In this document: positions 1-8,642 of the stretch, piece by piece | Layout of the letters: each line of letters starts with the position of its first letter | Numbering within the stretch: position 1 is the stretch's first letter | From: Thermodesulfovibrionales bacterium | Lineage (GTDB): Bacteria; Nitrospirota; Thermodesulfovibrionia; Thermodesulfovibrionales; Dissulfurispiraceae | Length of the DNA: 33,691 bases | Direction: 5' to 3' | Assembly: GCA_026415415.1 (NCBI GenBank) | Contig: JAOAHE010000009.1 | Location: 1 to 33,691, forward strand | Notes under the pieces: generated by a model | The model's database searches: none | What the model was told of the DNA's origin: nothing | The model's input: only the letters and a program-made list of their open reading frames with translations | Made by a program: the position numbers and the translations under genes

Positions 1-17
1 ATGTGTATAAGAGACAG
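1..17 (+). other. Nextera transposase mosaic-end adapter (artefact)
   Basis: The first 17 bases, ATGTGTATAAGAGACAG, are the Nextera/Tn5 mosaic end lacking its first two bases. The full 19-base mosaic end occurs in reverse complement at the other end of the window. This is library-preparation sequence, not genome. The ATG at base 1 must not be used as a start codon. Confidence 0.97.
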
Positions 18-19
18 AT

Positions 20-106
20 GTAATATGCCAGATAGTAGAAGAGATACTTTTTGAGATACCATCAACTAACTCAAAGCTCACTACTTTTAGCAAGAAAAAA
101 TACTAA
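20..106 (+). CDS. possible 3' end of an unidentified upstream gene (partial)
   Basis: One frame is open from the adapter junction to a TAA at 104-106 and gives about 28 residues, starting VICQIVEEILFEIP and ending FSKKKY. The other two plus-strand frames close quickly. It ends 6 bases before ruvC, which fits the tail of a co-transcribed gene. The peptide is too short to recognise; it does not look like the end of YebC, a common ruvC neighbour. An open stretch of this length can arise by chance in AT-rich DNA, so this is tentative. Confidence 0.3.
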   Translation, partial: VICQIVEEILFEIPSTNSKLTTFSKKKY

Positions 107-112
107 TACAAA

Positions 113-607
113 ATGAAAGTCTTAGGCATAGACCCCGGCAGTATAAACTGTGGATATGGCTTATTAGAAAAGGACAATAAAAAAGGGGCAATCAGATATA
201 TAGCATCTGGGAAAATAGTAATATCAAAAAAGAAAAATATTTTCATCAGAATAAAAGAACTATACCTAACTTTGACAGAGCTATTTTCTGAGTTTAACCC
301 TGACGTTATAGTTATAGAAAAGATTTTTTTTGCAAAAAGCAGAAGGGTTGCTCTTAGCTTAGGATACACAAGAGGGGTAGTTATGTTATCTGCTGCTATG
401 ACTAATTTACCTATTTATGAATATACAGCCGTAGAGGTTAAAAAAGCTATTGTAGGATATGGTAGAGCTGATAAAAACCAAGTACAAAAGATGGTACAAG
501 AGATCCTCTCTATAAAATACAACATCTCCACAGACAGTGCTGATGCCTTAGCCTTGGCTCTTTGTCACTTAAATAACAAAATAGAGGTTACAATTAAGCC
601 TCTTTAA
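113..607 (+). CDS. ruvC: crossover junction endodeoxyribonuclease RuvC
   Basis: RuvC is the Holliday-junction resolvase that makes paired nicks at four-way junctions after RuvAB branch migration. The 164-residue length is normal. The RNase H-like fold is clear: N-terminal LGIDPGS carries catalytic Asp7, VIVIEKIFF carries Glu69, and the C-terminal DSADALALALCH carries Asp141 and Asp144, so all four acidic metal ligands are present. The conserved GYGRADKNQVQ segment (about 115-125) is also typical. The gene is followed 16 bases later by ruvA and then ruvB, the classic ruvCAB order, which supports both the name and joint transcription. The ATG at 113 starts directly before the conserved first strand. 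Confidence 0.97.
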   Translation: MKVLGIDPGSINCGYGLLEKDNKKGAIRYIASGKIVISKKKNIFIRIKELYLTLTELFSEFNPDVIVIEKIFFAKSRRVALSLGYTRGVVMLSAAMTNLPIYEYTAVEVKKAIVGYGRADKNQVQKMVQEILSIKYNISTDSADALALALCHLNNKIEVTIKPL

Positions 608-623
608 CCTTCTTTAAATAGTT

Positions 624-1202
624 ATGATAGCATCTTTAAAGGGTAAGCCTTTATCAATAAAACCTGATAGTTTAATAATTGATGTCAATGGAGTAGGTTA
701 CCTCGTATATATCCCTTTAAGTGTCTTTCATATTATTAAAGAACAAGGGGTAGATGAAGATATTTTTTTACATATATATACTACCGTCAGGGATGATTCA
801 ATCTCTCTTTACGGCTTTCTTCATGAAGATGACAAAAGGGTTTTCTCAAAGCTAATAAATATAACAGGAATCGGGCCCAAGATAGCAATCAATATCCTTT
901 CAACTATCTCTACTTCAGATTTCCATAAGGCAATCTTTAATGAAGATATTAAGACTTTATGCCAAGTCCCAGGACTTGGAAAGAAGACAGCCCAGAGATT
1001 AGTATTAGAATTAAAAGAAAAACTGCCAGATTCTATAAAAGACTTAAGTGAACCGATTTTTGAAGATTCCTTATCAGCATTAATAAACTTAGGATATAAA
1101 AAGAATATTGCCCAAGAAGCTCTTGAAAAAGCTTATAATAGAGGATTAAGGGATATTGAAAGTTTATTAAAAGAGTCACTAAAATATTTATCAAGAGACT
1201 GA
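624..1202 (+). CDS. ruvA: Holliday junction branch migration protein RuvA
   Basis: RuvA binds four-way junctions as a tetramer and loads the RuvB motor. The 192 residues show the three expected parts: an N-terminal OB-fold starting MIASLKG and running to about residue 65, two helix-hairpin-helix DNA-binding motifs (LINITGIGPK at about 77-86 and CQVPGLGKKTAQRL at about 113-126), and a C-terminal domain (about 147-190, ALINLGYKK) that contacts RuvB. Length and start match the family. It lies between ruvC and ruvB on the same strand. Confidence 0.96.
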   Translation: MIASLKGKPLSIKPDSLIIDVNGVGYLVYIPLSVFHIIKEQGVDEDIFLHIYTTVRDDSISLYGFLHEDDKRVFSKLINITGIGPKIAINILSTISTSDFHKAIFNEDIKTLCQVPGLGKKTAQRLVLELKEKLPDSIKDLSEPIFEDSLSALINLGYKKNIAQEALEKAYNRGLRDIESLLKESLKYLSRD

Positions 1203-1266
1203 TGTGTTATTTAAATTCAACTTAATTACGACGTTTTTTCCCTCTTTATTGCAAAAAAATAAATAA

Positions 1267-2292
1267 ATGAGAATAGAAGATAAAGACATAATAGTCCCTC
1301 ACTCTGTCAAGCAAAGACATGAGGAAAATTCTTATGAATCAAACTTAAGACCTCGCACCTTAGATGATTTTATAGGTCAAAACAAAATCAAGGATAATTT
1401 AAAAGTTTTTATAGCTGCTGCTAAAATGAGAAACGAGCCACTTGATCACATCCTTTTTTGCGGTCCACCTGGTCTTGGCAAGACTACTTTGGCAACTATA
1501 ATTGCCAATGAATTAAATGTAAATATAAAGGCAACTTCAGGTCCTGTTCTTGAAAGAGCAGGTGATATAGCAGCGATACTTACTAACCTTTCTGATAGAG
1601 ATATATTATTTATAGACGAAATACATCGCACACCTAGAATAGTTGAAGAAATTCTCTACCCAGCGATGGAAGACTACAGCCTGGATCTGATTATAGGCCA
1701 AGGACCTAATGCAAGAACATTAAAGCTTAGCTTGCCAAAATTCACTCTTATTGGTGCAACTACAAGAACTGGTTTACTTACATCCCCTTTAAGAGATAGA
1801 TTTGGTGTAATATTCAGACTTAATTTTTATTTATCTGACGAACTAAAAGAGATTGTCCTGCGTTCATCTCACTTATTGAATATTAACATTGATGAAAGCT
1901 CAGCCTATGAGATAGCAAAACGCTCAAGAGGAACACCTCGCATAGCTAATCGTTTATTAAAAAGAGTTCGTGATTTTGCTCAAGTAAAAAGTGATGGCAG
2001 TATTGATATAAATATTACTTTAGAAGCCTTGAAAGCTTTAGAGGTTGATACCTGTGGACTTGATGAATTAGACAGAAGATTTCTTTTGACTCTTATTGAA
2101 AAATTTGGAGGAGGACCTGTAGGGATAGATACAGTTTCTGCAGTTTTAAGAGAAGATAAAGAAACTTTAGAAGATGTATATGAACCCTATTTGTTACAAG
2201 AAGGTTTTTTAGAGAGGACCTCTCGAGGAAGACTTGCCACAGAATTAGCCTATAAACATCTTGGGAAAAAGCTTCCTCAAAAATTATTTTAA
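1267..2292 (+). CDS. ruvB: Holliday junction branch migration ATPase RuvB
   Basis: RuvB is the AAA+ hexameric motor that pumps DNA through RuvA-bound junctions. In 341 residues (normal) it shows Walker A GPPGLGKT (66-73), Walker B DEIH (117-120), sensor 1 GATTR (163-167), the arginine-finger segment SPLRDRFG with Arg176, and the sensor 2 arginine in RGTPRIANR (about 225). The C-terminal winged helix contains [12 protein letters not shown]. One small departure from the usual pattern is [12 protein letters not shown] where DEIHRLNRxVEE is commoner. A 64-base AT-rich spacer separates it from ruvA with no clear Shine-Dalgarno site, so the start rests on protein similarity. Confidence 0.97.
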   Translation: MRIEDKDIIVPHSVKQRHEENSYESNLRPRTLDDFIGQNKIKDNLKVFIAAAKMRNEPLDHILFCGPPGLGKTTLATIIANELNVNIKATSGPVLERAGDIAAILTNLSDRDILFIDEIHRTPRIVEEILYPAMEDYSLDLIIGQGPNARTLKLSLPKFTLIGATTRTGLLTSPLRDRFGVIFRLNFYLSDELKEIVLRSSHLLNINIDESSAYEIAKRSRGTPRIANRLLKRVRDFAQVKSDGSIDINITLEALKALEVDTCGLDELDRRFLLTLIEKFGGGPVGIDTVSAVLREDKETLEDVYEPYLLQEGFLERTSRGRLATELAYKHLGKKLPQKLF

Positions 2293-2739
2293 AAAATCTC
2301 TATAACAAAAAAGTACTTTAACTAACCCTCAAAAGTAATCATAAGCTAAAAAAGGTAGGGTGTATTTTATCTAAAGTGAGTCTTAACAGCCTTTCTGCCT
2401 AACATATAGTTATGTGTATCTTTTTAAGATTTTTTCAAGAGCTAAAAGTCTCTTCATTAAATTAATCTAAATCTAATATTATTTAGAACTTAAAAACTAA
2501 ATCAAGCTGTTTATTGTTAAAGATTTCTTAAGTTTTTCAAATTTAAGATTGCTTTAAAATCGCTTCTCTTTACAAAAATATTTTCTAATCTTTTCACCTC
2601 CTATTTTAATTTATTAGGTTTAATCTTACTTTGGAGATCATCAAGTAAACTTAGTTAGAAATCTTTACTTATATATTTGCATTTAAAGAAGTTTGTTTTC
2701 TTTGTATTAAATAACTCTTATATTTTAAAATTAAATTAA
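2293..2739. other. 447-base AT-rich gap without a recognisable gene
   Basis: No intact gene, tRNA-like fold or convincing terminator was found between ruvB and the sensor kinase. On the minus strand a strong Shine-Dalgarno-like TAGGAGG lies around 2600-2610, overlapping a GTG that opens a frame of only about 26 codons (beginning KRLENIFVKRSDF). Further along that strand are other short protein-like stretches in different frames, for example MKRLLALEKILKRYT. This looks like residual coding character from an eroded minus-strand gene, but I could not name it. The sensor-kinase promoter should lie in the right-hand end; no clear consensus was seen. Confidence 0.4.
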
Positions 2740-4767
2740 ATGAGAGGGTATTTTTTAATAGTAACCCCATTACTAATTATTATTTCTGTCTTAATTAGTT
2801 TGAATATTTTCTTTCAACACTCTTTACAAAACCAGATAGCTAATGATTTTAATTTGCAACAACAAATTTTAGCAGAGTCAGTATCAAAAAATATCAAAGA
2901 GCAATTAGAAAACTTAAAAGTTAACACCCTATTGTCAGCCTATGTTTTTTCAAAAATTAATCCTTTACAAAAAAAAGACAATAAAGATAGTTTATCCTTT
3001 AGCAGGATTATTTTCACAAACACAAGTCAATTACTTTATTATGAAGGAAAATCAAATATAAGCACTGAAACCCTTAAAAAATTAACCGATAGACTTCAGA
3101 TATTACCTTATAACACTGCCATCTTTTATGAGATTGATGATTTTATTTACTGTGTTGCTCGCATAATTGACTCTAATAATTTTATAGCTTTATTTATTAA
3201 TTCTACAGACTTAGCAAAAGAGACCCTCTCAAACATACAAACAGCTCAAAAAGGCAATATCTGGATACTTACCTCAAATGGTGATCTTCTTTATCATCCA
3301 ACTCAACCTGATATGGCAGGAAGAAATATCTATTCAAAAGATAGCAAATGTATTCAATGCCATCAAAGTTTTGATTTTGAAAAGAACATCATTGAAGACA
3401 GCAGAAAAATAAAAGGCAAAGAGATATCTTACAATGAGGAACGTTTAATAGCCTATTCAAAGATAAATATAGACAATGTGCTATGGACTGTGTTTCTATC
3501 TGCAAACTATTCAAACGTTATTCACATAATAGATAAAAGTATGAAGGTTTATTCATACCTTATATTAACTATTTTGACAGCCACCATAATTTTTGCTGCT
3601 ATTCTATATGTTTTCAATAAAAAAAGGCTTGCAGCAAAAGAATTAGAGATAAGAGAGCATACTATGAGAAAATACGCAGACGCCTTAGAGGAAAATGTAA
3701 ACATCAAAACAGCTGCCCTTATAGAGGAGCGTGAAAAATTAACAACTATACTAAATGCTATCGGTGCAGGTATTATTCTCATAGACACTAAAGGAAAAAT
3801 CTTATGGGCAAATGAGAAAACTCAGGAGATGTTTGATGTAGATGTAGTAGGCAAGTATTGTGAACAGTTATGGGTTGATTGTGATATTTCTGGTGTTTAT
3901 ACCAAAGGTAATTTTGAGACTTCTATAATCTCCATAAATAATGATAAATTTTTGCAAGTTATAACAGCCCCAATAAAGAATGAACAAGGGGAGATATACA
4001 GGTATATAAGATTAATACAAGATATTACGGAAATAAAAAAGATGGAAGAGCAGATTACAAACTCTGAGAAATTAGCTTCTATAGGGCGTCTTGCAGCTGG
4101 AATCGCTCACGAGATTGGCAACCCCCTTACTTCTATTTTTTCCTACGTCCAGATATTAAAATCCATTGAAGATGACAAATTTAAAAAAGAAAGTCTTGAA
4201 ACTATCTATTTCCACATTCAACGAATCTCAGAAATCCTAAAGCAACTATCAAGTTTTACAAAAATGAGTCGTGGTGAGACTCAATTAATAAGTGTTAATG
4301 AGATTATAGAAGATGCCATTAAATTAATTAGATATGACAAAAGGGCAAAAAATATCGTAATTAAGAAAAATTTATCAGACTCTATACCTAAAATGAATCT
4401 CAACTTTAATCAACTATCTCAAGTCTTTATTAATCTCATATTAAATGCCATAGATGCTATGCCAGATGGTGGTCAATTGACCATCAACAGTTACTTACAA
4501 AATAATGATTTAGTCATTGATTTCTCCGATACGGGTATTGGCATATCAAGAGAAAACCTGTCAAAAATATTTGATCCCTTTTATACAACAAAAGAAAAAG
4601 GTACAGGCTTAGGATTAGCTGTAAGTTATAATATAATTACTAAGATGGAAGGACAACTAACTGTAGAGAGCGAAGTAGGCAAAGGAACAACTTTTAAAAT
4701 CAGCTTACCAATAAAAAAGTTAGTAGATAATTTAGATGTCAAGCAAGACAAAAATTCTAATAGTTGA
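2740..4767 (+). CDS. membrane sensor histidine kinase with periplasmic CxxCH motif and PAS domain
   Basis: This 675-residue kinase pairs with the downstream regulator. It has an N-terminal membrane helix (about 4-25), an extracytoplasmic Cache-like sensor region (about 30-265), a second membrane helix (about 270-293), a PAS domain (about 333-435), a dimerisation box with phospho-acceptor His457 (AAGIAHEIGNPL), and an ATPase domain with N box (about 565-572), G1 DTGIG (597-601), F box FDPFYTT and G2 GTGLGL (621-626). The sensor region contains CIQCH (204-208), a c-type haem attachment motif, after HPTQPDMAGR, so it may sense redox state, oxygen or NO through covalently bound haem; that is inference. 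The last 32 bases overlap the regulator gene. No Shine-Dalgarno site precedes the ATG, which is supported by the membrane helix that follows. Confidence 0.9.
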   Translation: MRGYFLIVTPLLIIISVLISLNIFFQHSLQNQIANDFNLQQQILAESVSKNIKEQLENLKVNTLLSAYVFSKINPLQKKDNKDSLSFSRIIFTNTSQLLYYEGKSNISTETLKKLTDRLQILPYNTAIFYEIDDFIYCVARIIDSNNFIALFINSTDLAKETLSNIQTAQKGNIWILTSNGDLLYHPTQPDMAGRNIYSKDSKCIQCHQSFDFEKNIIEDSRKIKGKEISYNEERLIAYSKINIDNVLWTVFLSANYSNVIHIIDKSMKVYSYLILTILTATIIFAAILYVFNKKRLAAKELEIREHTMRKYADALEENVNIKTAALIEEREKLTTILNAIGAGIILIDTKGKILWANEKTQEMFDVDVVGKYCEQLWVDCDISGVYTKGNFETSIISINNDKFLQVITAPIKNEQGEIYRYIRLIQDITEIKKMEEQITNSEKLASIGRLAAGIAHEIGNPLTSIFSYVQILKSIEDDKFKKESLETIYFHIQRISEILKQLSSFTKMSRGETQLISVNEIIEDAIKLIRYDKRAKNIVIKKNLSDSIPKMNLNFNQLSQVFINLILNAIDAMPDGGQLTINSYLQNNDLVIDFSDTGIGISRENLSKIFDPFYTTKEKGTGLGLAVSYNIITKMEGQLTVESEVGKGTTFKISLPIKKLVDNLDVKQDKNSNS

Positions 4768-6091
4768 TGACGAAAAGGACATTTGTAATGCTTTAGAGTT
4801 TATCCTAAGCAGGGAAAACTATGAAGTTAAAGTTGCTACCTCAGGAGAGAAGGCAATCCAGATGATTAATAAAGAAAATTATGACGTAGTTATTACTGAT
4901 CTAAAGATGGGCAAGATAGATGGTATGGAAGTATTAAAACATACTAAACAGGTAAGTCCTGATACAGCTGTTATCATAATAACAGCTTTTGGTTCTATTG
5001 AATCAGCCGTTGAGGCAATGAAGACTGGAGCAAATGATTATATCATTAAACCTTTCTATAACGAAGAAATAATATTAACAGTAAAGAAAAATATTGAACA
5101 AAAAAAATTAATCAAAGAAAACTTAGCATACAAACAACAGCTAACTTACCATAGGATTTCTTATAAAAATATAATAGCTAACTCTCTTTCAATGCAGGAA
5201 GTTTTGGAGACTATAAGTAAAGTAGCTCCTACCAAAAGTAATGTCCTAATACTTGGTGAGAGTGGCACAGGTAAAGGTCTTTTTGCAGAACTTATCCATT
5301 ACAATAGCCCTCGTTATGACAAGCCCTTTATAAGCATAAACTGTTCCGCAATACCAGAAGGTTTATTAGAGTCTGAACTATTTGGTTATAAAAAAGGGGC
5401 TTTCACAGGTGCAATCTCTGACAAACATGGTTTACTGTCTTTAGCAAATGAAGGAACTTTCTTTTTTGATGAGATTGGTGATATGCCTCTCAACTTACAG
5501 ACAAAATTATTAAAAGTTATAGAGACAGGAGAATTTTTCCCCCTTGGTGACACAAAGCCCTCTTATATAGATATAAGATTTATATCTGCAACTAACTCTG
5601 ATTTAGATGCTAAGATAAAAGAAGGCTCTTTTAGGGAAGACCTTTATTGGAGACTAAACGTAATAGAAATAAAACTACCTCCTCTTAGAGAACGAAAGGA
5701 TGATATAGAACCCTTAGTTAAAGAGTTTATTAAAAATACTGCATTATTGCATAAAAAAAATGTAACCTCAATTGATAAAAATGCATTAAACTGTCTAATA
5801 GAGTATTCTTGGCCTGGTAATATAAGGGAGCTTAAAAATGTCATTGAAAGAGTAGTAATTTTAGCAAATAGTGACACAATAATGTTAGATGACTTACCCG
5901 AGAAACTTAGAAAAGAAATTCATGTAAACGATTTAGCACCACTTAAGAGCTATCTCAACGAATATGAAAAAAAAGTTATACTAAATACCTATCTTTCTCA
6001 CAACAAAAAGAAAGAAGAGACAGCAAAAGCCTTGGGGATAGATATAGCCACATTATATAGAAAAATGAAAAAGTATAATATTGAAGACTGA
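4736..6091 (+). CDS. NtrC-family sigma54-dependent response regulator
   Basis: This 451-residue protein is a full enhancer-binding activator. The receiver domain (1-120) has the acidic pair Asp11/Asp12, phospho-acceptor Asp55 in VVITDLKM, Thr83 and Lys105. The AAA+ domain (about 145-385) has Walker A GESGTGKG (174-181), the sigma54-contacting loop GAFTGA (221-226), Walker B FFFDEIGDM and the arginine segment FREDLYWRLNV. A Fis-type helix-turn-helix ends the protein (about 423-447, KKEETAKALGIDIATLYRKM). It overlaps the kinase gene by 32 bases, and the next gene begins on its stop codon, so the pair is translationally coupled. Its targets are unknown; the ferredoxin/aldehyde oxidoreductase genes downstream are candidates. 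I saw no clear GG-N10-GC sigma54 promoter in the nearby gaps. Confidence 0.94.
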   Translation: MSSKTKILIVDDEKDICNALEFILSRENYEVKVATSGEKAIQMINKENYDVVITDLKMGKIDGMEVLKHTKQVSPDTAVIIITAFGSIESAVEAMKTGANDYIIKPFYNEEIILTVKKNIEQKKLIKENLAYKQQLTYHRISYKNIIANSLSMQEVLETISKVAPTKSNVLILGESGTGKGLFAELIHYNSPRYDKPFISINCSAIPEGLLESELFGYKKGAFTGAISDKHGLLSLANEGTFFFDEIGDMPLNLQTKLLKVIETGEFFPLGDTKPSYIDIRFISATNSDLDAKIKEGSFREDLYWRLNVIEIKLPPLRERKDDIEPLVKEFIKNTALLHKKNVTSIDKNALNCLIEYSWPGNIRELKNVIERVVILANSDTIMLDDLPEKLRKEIHVNDLAPLKSYLNEYEKKVILNTYLSHNKKKEETAKALGIDIATLYRKMKKYNIED

Positions 6092-6390
6092 TGAATAAAA
6101 AATTTAAGATTGGCTTTCTTATTGGTAGCATCTTAGGGTTGATAGTATCAGTAGGAATGGATTTTATAATGGGTGGAACATTAAATAGTGATAGCTGGAC
6201 AGAGGCCGTCTCACATGACTTAAGTCTAATGTTTAAAAGTGACTTTAAGAGTACCGACCCAATAGTCTATCTTATAGTTTTATTAGTAGTTGGTTTCATT
6301 GTAGTAGTAAGCGGCTTACTAGGAGGGATATTTTTACAGGTCATAGGAATTTTTTTAGAGTTTATGTCAAAAAGATCGAAGGATTCTTAG
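6091..6390 (+). CDS. small membrane protein of unknown function
   Basis: The 99-residue product starts MNKKFKIGFLIGS and is not recognised. It has a hydrophobic helix at about 8-28, a polar, probably extracytoplasmic stretch (about 29-57, with acidic and serine residues), then a long hydrophobic segment (about 58-93) able to form one or two further helices, and a basic tail SKRSKDS. The ATG shares one base with the stop codon of the response regulator, so it is almost certainly translated with it. It lies 44 bases before the polyferredoxin gene. Position suggests a role with the two-component system or the aldehyde oxidoreductase module, but nothing in the sequence shows one. Confidence 0.75.
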   Translation: MNKKFKIGFLIGSILGLIVSVGMDFIMGGTLNSDSWTEAVSHDLSLMFKSDFKSTDPIVYLIVLLVVGFIVVVSGLLGGIFLQVIGIFLEFMSKRSKDS

Positions 6391-6434
6391 TATAAATTGC
6401 TACTTAATGAAATTTTTATCAAAGGGAAAGAATT

Positions 6435-6878
6435 ATGAGATTAGAAGTTGTTGATGCAGACAAATGTGTAGGTTGTCAATGCTGTATGTTTGCATGCAGT
6501 AGAATTCACAAAGATACAGGTCTTTCAAAAACTTGTATTTCCGTCAAATCTGCAGGTGGTATGCAGAGAGGGTTTATTGTAATTACTTGCATAGCCTGTG
6601 AAGATCCTCCCTGTGCAAGAGCATGTCCAGAAAATGCCTTAATTGTTAGAAAAGTGGGTGGAGTAATATTAAAAAAAGAAAAATGTACAGGATGTGCTAC
6701 TTGTGTGAAAGCATGCATTATTAGAGCCGTTTTTTGGGATGAAGAGATTAATAAACCACTTATATGTTTTTACTGTGGTTACTGCGCAAAATATTGCCCT
6801 TATGGTGTTATTGAGTTACGGAAGACTGAGTTTGAACTTAAACAGTCTCGGGAGGGTAAAGATGACAGCAGTAAATGA
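6435..6878 (+). CDS. four-cluster 4Fe-4S ferredoxin, electron partner of the aldehyde oxidoreductase
   Basis: This 147-residue polyferredoxin has four cysteine groups: CVGCQCCMFAC (11-21), CIACEDPPCARAC (52-64), CTGCATCVKAC (84-94) and CFYCGYCAKYC (111-121). The spacing, with an enlarged second group, resembles DmsB/YdhY-type electron-transfer subunits and would hold four 4Fe-4S clusters. A purine-rich AAAGGGAAAG lies about 10 bases before the ATG. Its end overlaps the aldehyde oxidoreductase start at 6862 by 17 bases, the arrangement expected for subunits made together. It probably passes electrons between the tungsten/molybdenum enzyme and a soluble or membrane acceptor. Its C-terminal tail after residue 130 is polar and without motifs. 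Confidence 0.9.
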   Translation: MRLEVVDADKCVGCQCCMFACSRIHKDTGLSKTCISVKSAGGMQRGFIVITCIACEDPPCARACPENALIVRKVGGVILKKEKCTGCATCVKACIIRAVFWDEEINKPLICFYCGYCAKYCPYGVIELRKTEFELKQSREGKDDSSK

Positions 6879-8637
6879 ATTAAGTAAGGTTTTATATATT
6901 GATTTATCCAAAAGACACTTCTATACTGTCTTAAGAGATGATCTTTTTGGAAAGTATATCGGAGGAGCTGGGGTAGCCATACAGTTACTAAAAGAAGAAT
7001 GTCCTGAGGGCATAGACCCATTTAACCCTCAAAACCCGATTGTTTTTGCTGTTGGTCATTTAACAGGCCTTTTTCCTCTTGCATCTAAGACCGTTGCAAT
7101 GTTCAAGTCACCTCATACAGGCAACCTTGGTGAAAGCCATGCTGGTGGAAGAAGTGCTATCTCTATTCGTTCAGCAGGATATGGAGCTATTGTTATAAAA
7201 GGTGTAAGCTCTAAACCTTGTTATATCTCAGTGCATGAAAATAAAGTTTACTTTAGAGATGCTTCAACCCTATGGGGTATGAGAAGTAGCATCACCGCAG
7301 GAAGACTAATAAGAGAAAACGAACCTGCATCAGGTAATAGAACGATAATGAGAATTGGCTTAGCTGGTGAGAAGATGATTCCTTTTGCCTGCGTCACCAC
7401 AGAGACCTTCAGACATTTTGGCCGTTTAGGATTAGGAGCTGTTTTTGGTAGCAAAAAATTAAAGGCTTTGGTTGTTTCAGGCAAAAAATCTATACCCATC
7501 TCTGAAAGAAAAGAATACCTTAATCTATATGATTCAATCTTTAAGACCGCAACAGATTCACCCTTAATGAAAAAATACCATGAAATAGGTACTCCTATAA
7601 ATGTAATGGCTTTAAATGCATCAAATGCCTTGCCTACTAAAAACTTACAACTAAGCACCTTTGATAAAGCCTATGAGATATCAGGGGAAAATATAGCTAA
7701 AGGTTTTCTTGGCAAACGGCTTGCTTGTGCCCATTGTCCTGTAGCATGCATACATATAGCAAATTTAAGAGAACTTTATGAAGAGGAGCCTTTTTTCTAT
7801 AAAACATCTATGATAGGCTATGACTATGAGTTAATTTACTCAGTAGGGTCTATGCTGTGCATCTCTGATGTAAATGGACTACTAAAAATTATTGATACAG
7901 TAGAATCATATGGATTAGACTGCATGAGTACTGGGGTTTCACTTGCATGGGCGACAGAGGCACAAGAAAAAGGGATTATATCCTTGAAAGATACAGCTGG
8001 CTTAGAACTTAAATGGGGCGACAGCAGATGTTATATTGAAGCAATTAAGAAATTAATTGAACAACCTACCGATTTCTTTAAAGCCCTCTCAAGAGGGATA
8101 GAGTATGCTTCTTCTTTATATGGTGGAAAAGACTTTGCACTCTCTTTCGGGGGTAATGAGATGCCTGGCTACCACACTGGTCCGGCAGCTCATGCAGGCT
8201 GTTTGTTTGGAGCAAGACATAGTCATCTTGACAACGGCGGATACTCATTTGATAAAAAGATCATGCTCGACAAAAACATTTTACCTCAACAGCTTGCTGA
8301 TAATATAGTCTCAGAAGAAGAATGGCGTCAAATCTTGTCAAGTCTTGTAGTGTGTTTTTTCGCAAGAGAAATTTATAAGCCAGAGGTTGTAAAAGAAGCA
8401 CTTAAAGTATCAGGATTCAATCTAACTGATAAAGACTTCTCAGACATAGGAAAAAGAATTTATATAGAAAAGATGAGATTTAAAATTAGAGAAGGCTTCT
8501 CCTTTGAAAATTTATCTATTCCAGAAAGGATCTATCAAACTGACTCTTCAGTTGGGTTAATCGATAGAAAGTTTATGGATTCCTTAGTTTCATCCTTAAA
8601 AACAAAAATCTTAACCTATTTACAAACATCCTCTTAA
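6862..8637 (+). CDS. aldehyde:ferredoxin oxidoreductase family protein (tungsten/molybdenum pterin enzyme)
   Basis: From the ATG at 6862 (GGGAGGG upstream) the product has 591 residues, normal for the family. The cluster ligands are present: CAHCPVAC gives Cys289, Cys292 and Cys296, and Cys498 sits in SSLVVCFF where the fourth ligand is expected. Pterin-binding features include the glycine-rich N-terminal region around GGAG and ESHAGGRS, and LGLGAVFGSKKLKAL (about 190-203). C-terminal GARHSHLDNGGYS (450-462) is unlike the classical archaeal enzymes and closer to the YdhV-like branch, as is the adjacent polyferredoxin; that subfamily placement is from memory. The likely reaction is reversible aldehyde oxidation to a carboxylate with ferredoxin, but the substrate cannot be read from sequence. 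A longer upstream start would place an unrelated peptide before the conserved N-terminus and overlap the ferredoxin by 140 bases. Confidence 0.9.
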   Translation: MTAVNELSKVLYIDLSKRHFYTVLRDDLFGKYIGGAGVAIQLLKEECPEGIDPFNPQNPIVFAVGHLTGLFPLASKTVAMFKSPHTGNLGESHAGGRSAISIRSAGYGAIVIKGVSSKPCYISVHENKVYFRDASTLWGMRSSITAGRLIRENEPASGNRTIMRIGLAGEKMIPFACVTTETFRHFGRLGLGAVFGSKKLKALVVSGKKSIPISERKEYLNLYDSIFKTATDSPLMKKYHEIGTPINVMALNASNALPTKNLQLSTFDKAYEISGENIAKGFLGKRLACAHCPVACIHIANLRELYEEEPFFYKTSMIGYDYELIYSVGSMLCISDVNGLLKIIDTVESYGLDCMSTGVSLAWATEAQEKGIISLKDTAGLELKWGDSRCYIEAIKKLIEQPTDFFKALSRGIEYASSLYGGKDFALSFGGNEMPGYHTGPAAHAGCLFGARHSHLDNGGYSFDKKIMLDKNILPQQLADNIVSEEEWRQILSSLVVCFFAREIYKPEVVKEALKVSGFNLTDKDFSDIGKRIYIEKMRFKIREGFSFENLSIPERIYQTDSSVGLIDRKFMDSLVSSLKTKILTYLQTSS

Positions 8638-8642
8638 AGGTC

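Noticed and set aside
6739-6861. Longer in-frame start for the aldehyde oxidoreductase
   Set aside because: It would add 41 residues of non-family sequence overlapping the ferredoxin gene; the ATG at 6862 has GGGAGGG upstream and begins at the conserved N-terminus.
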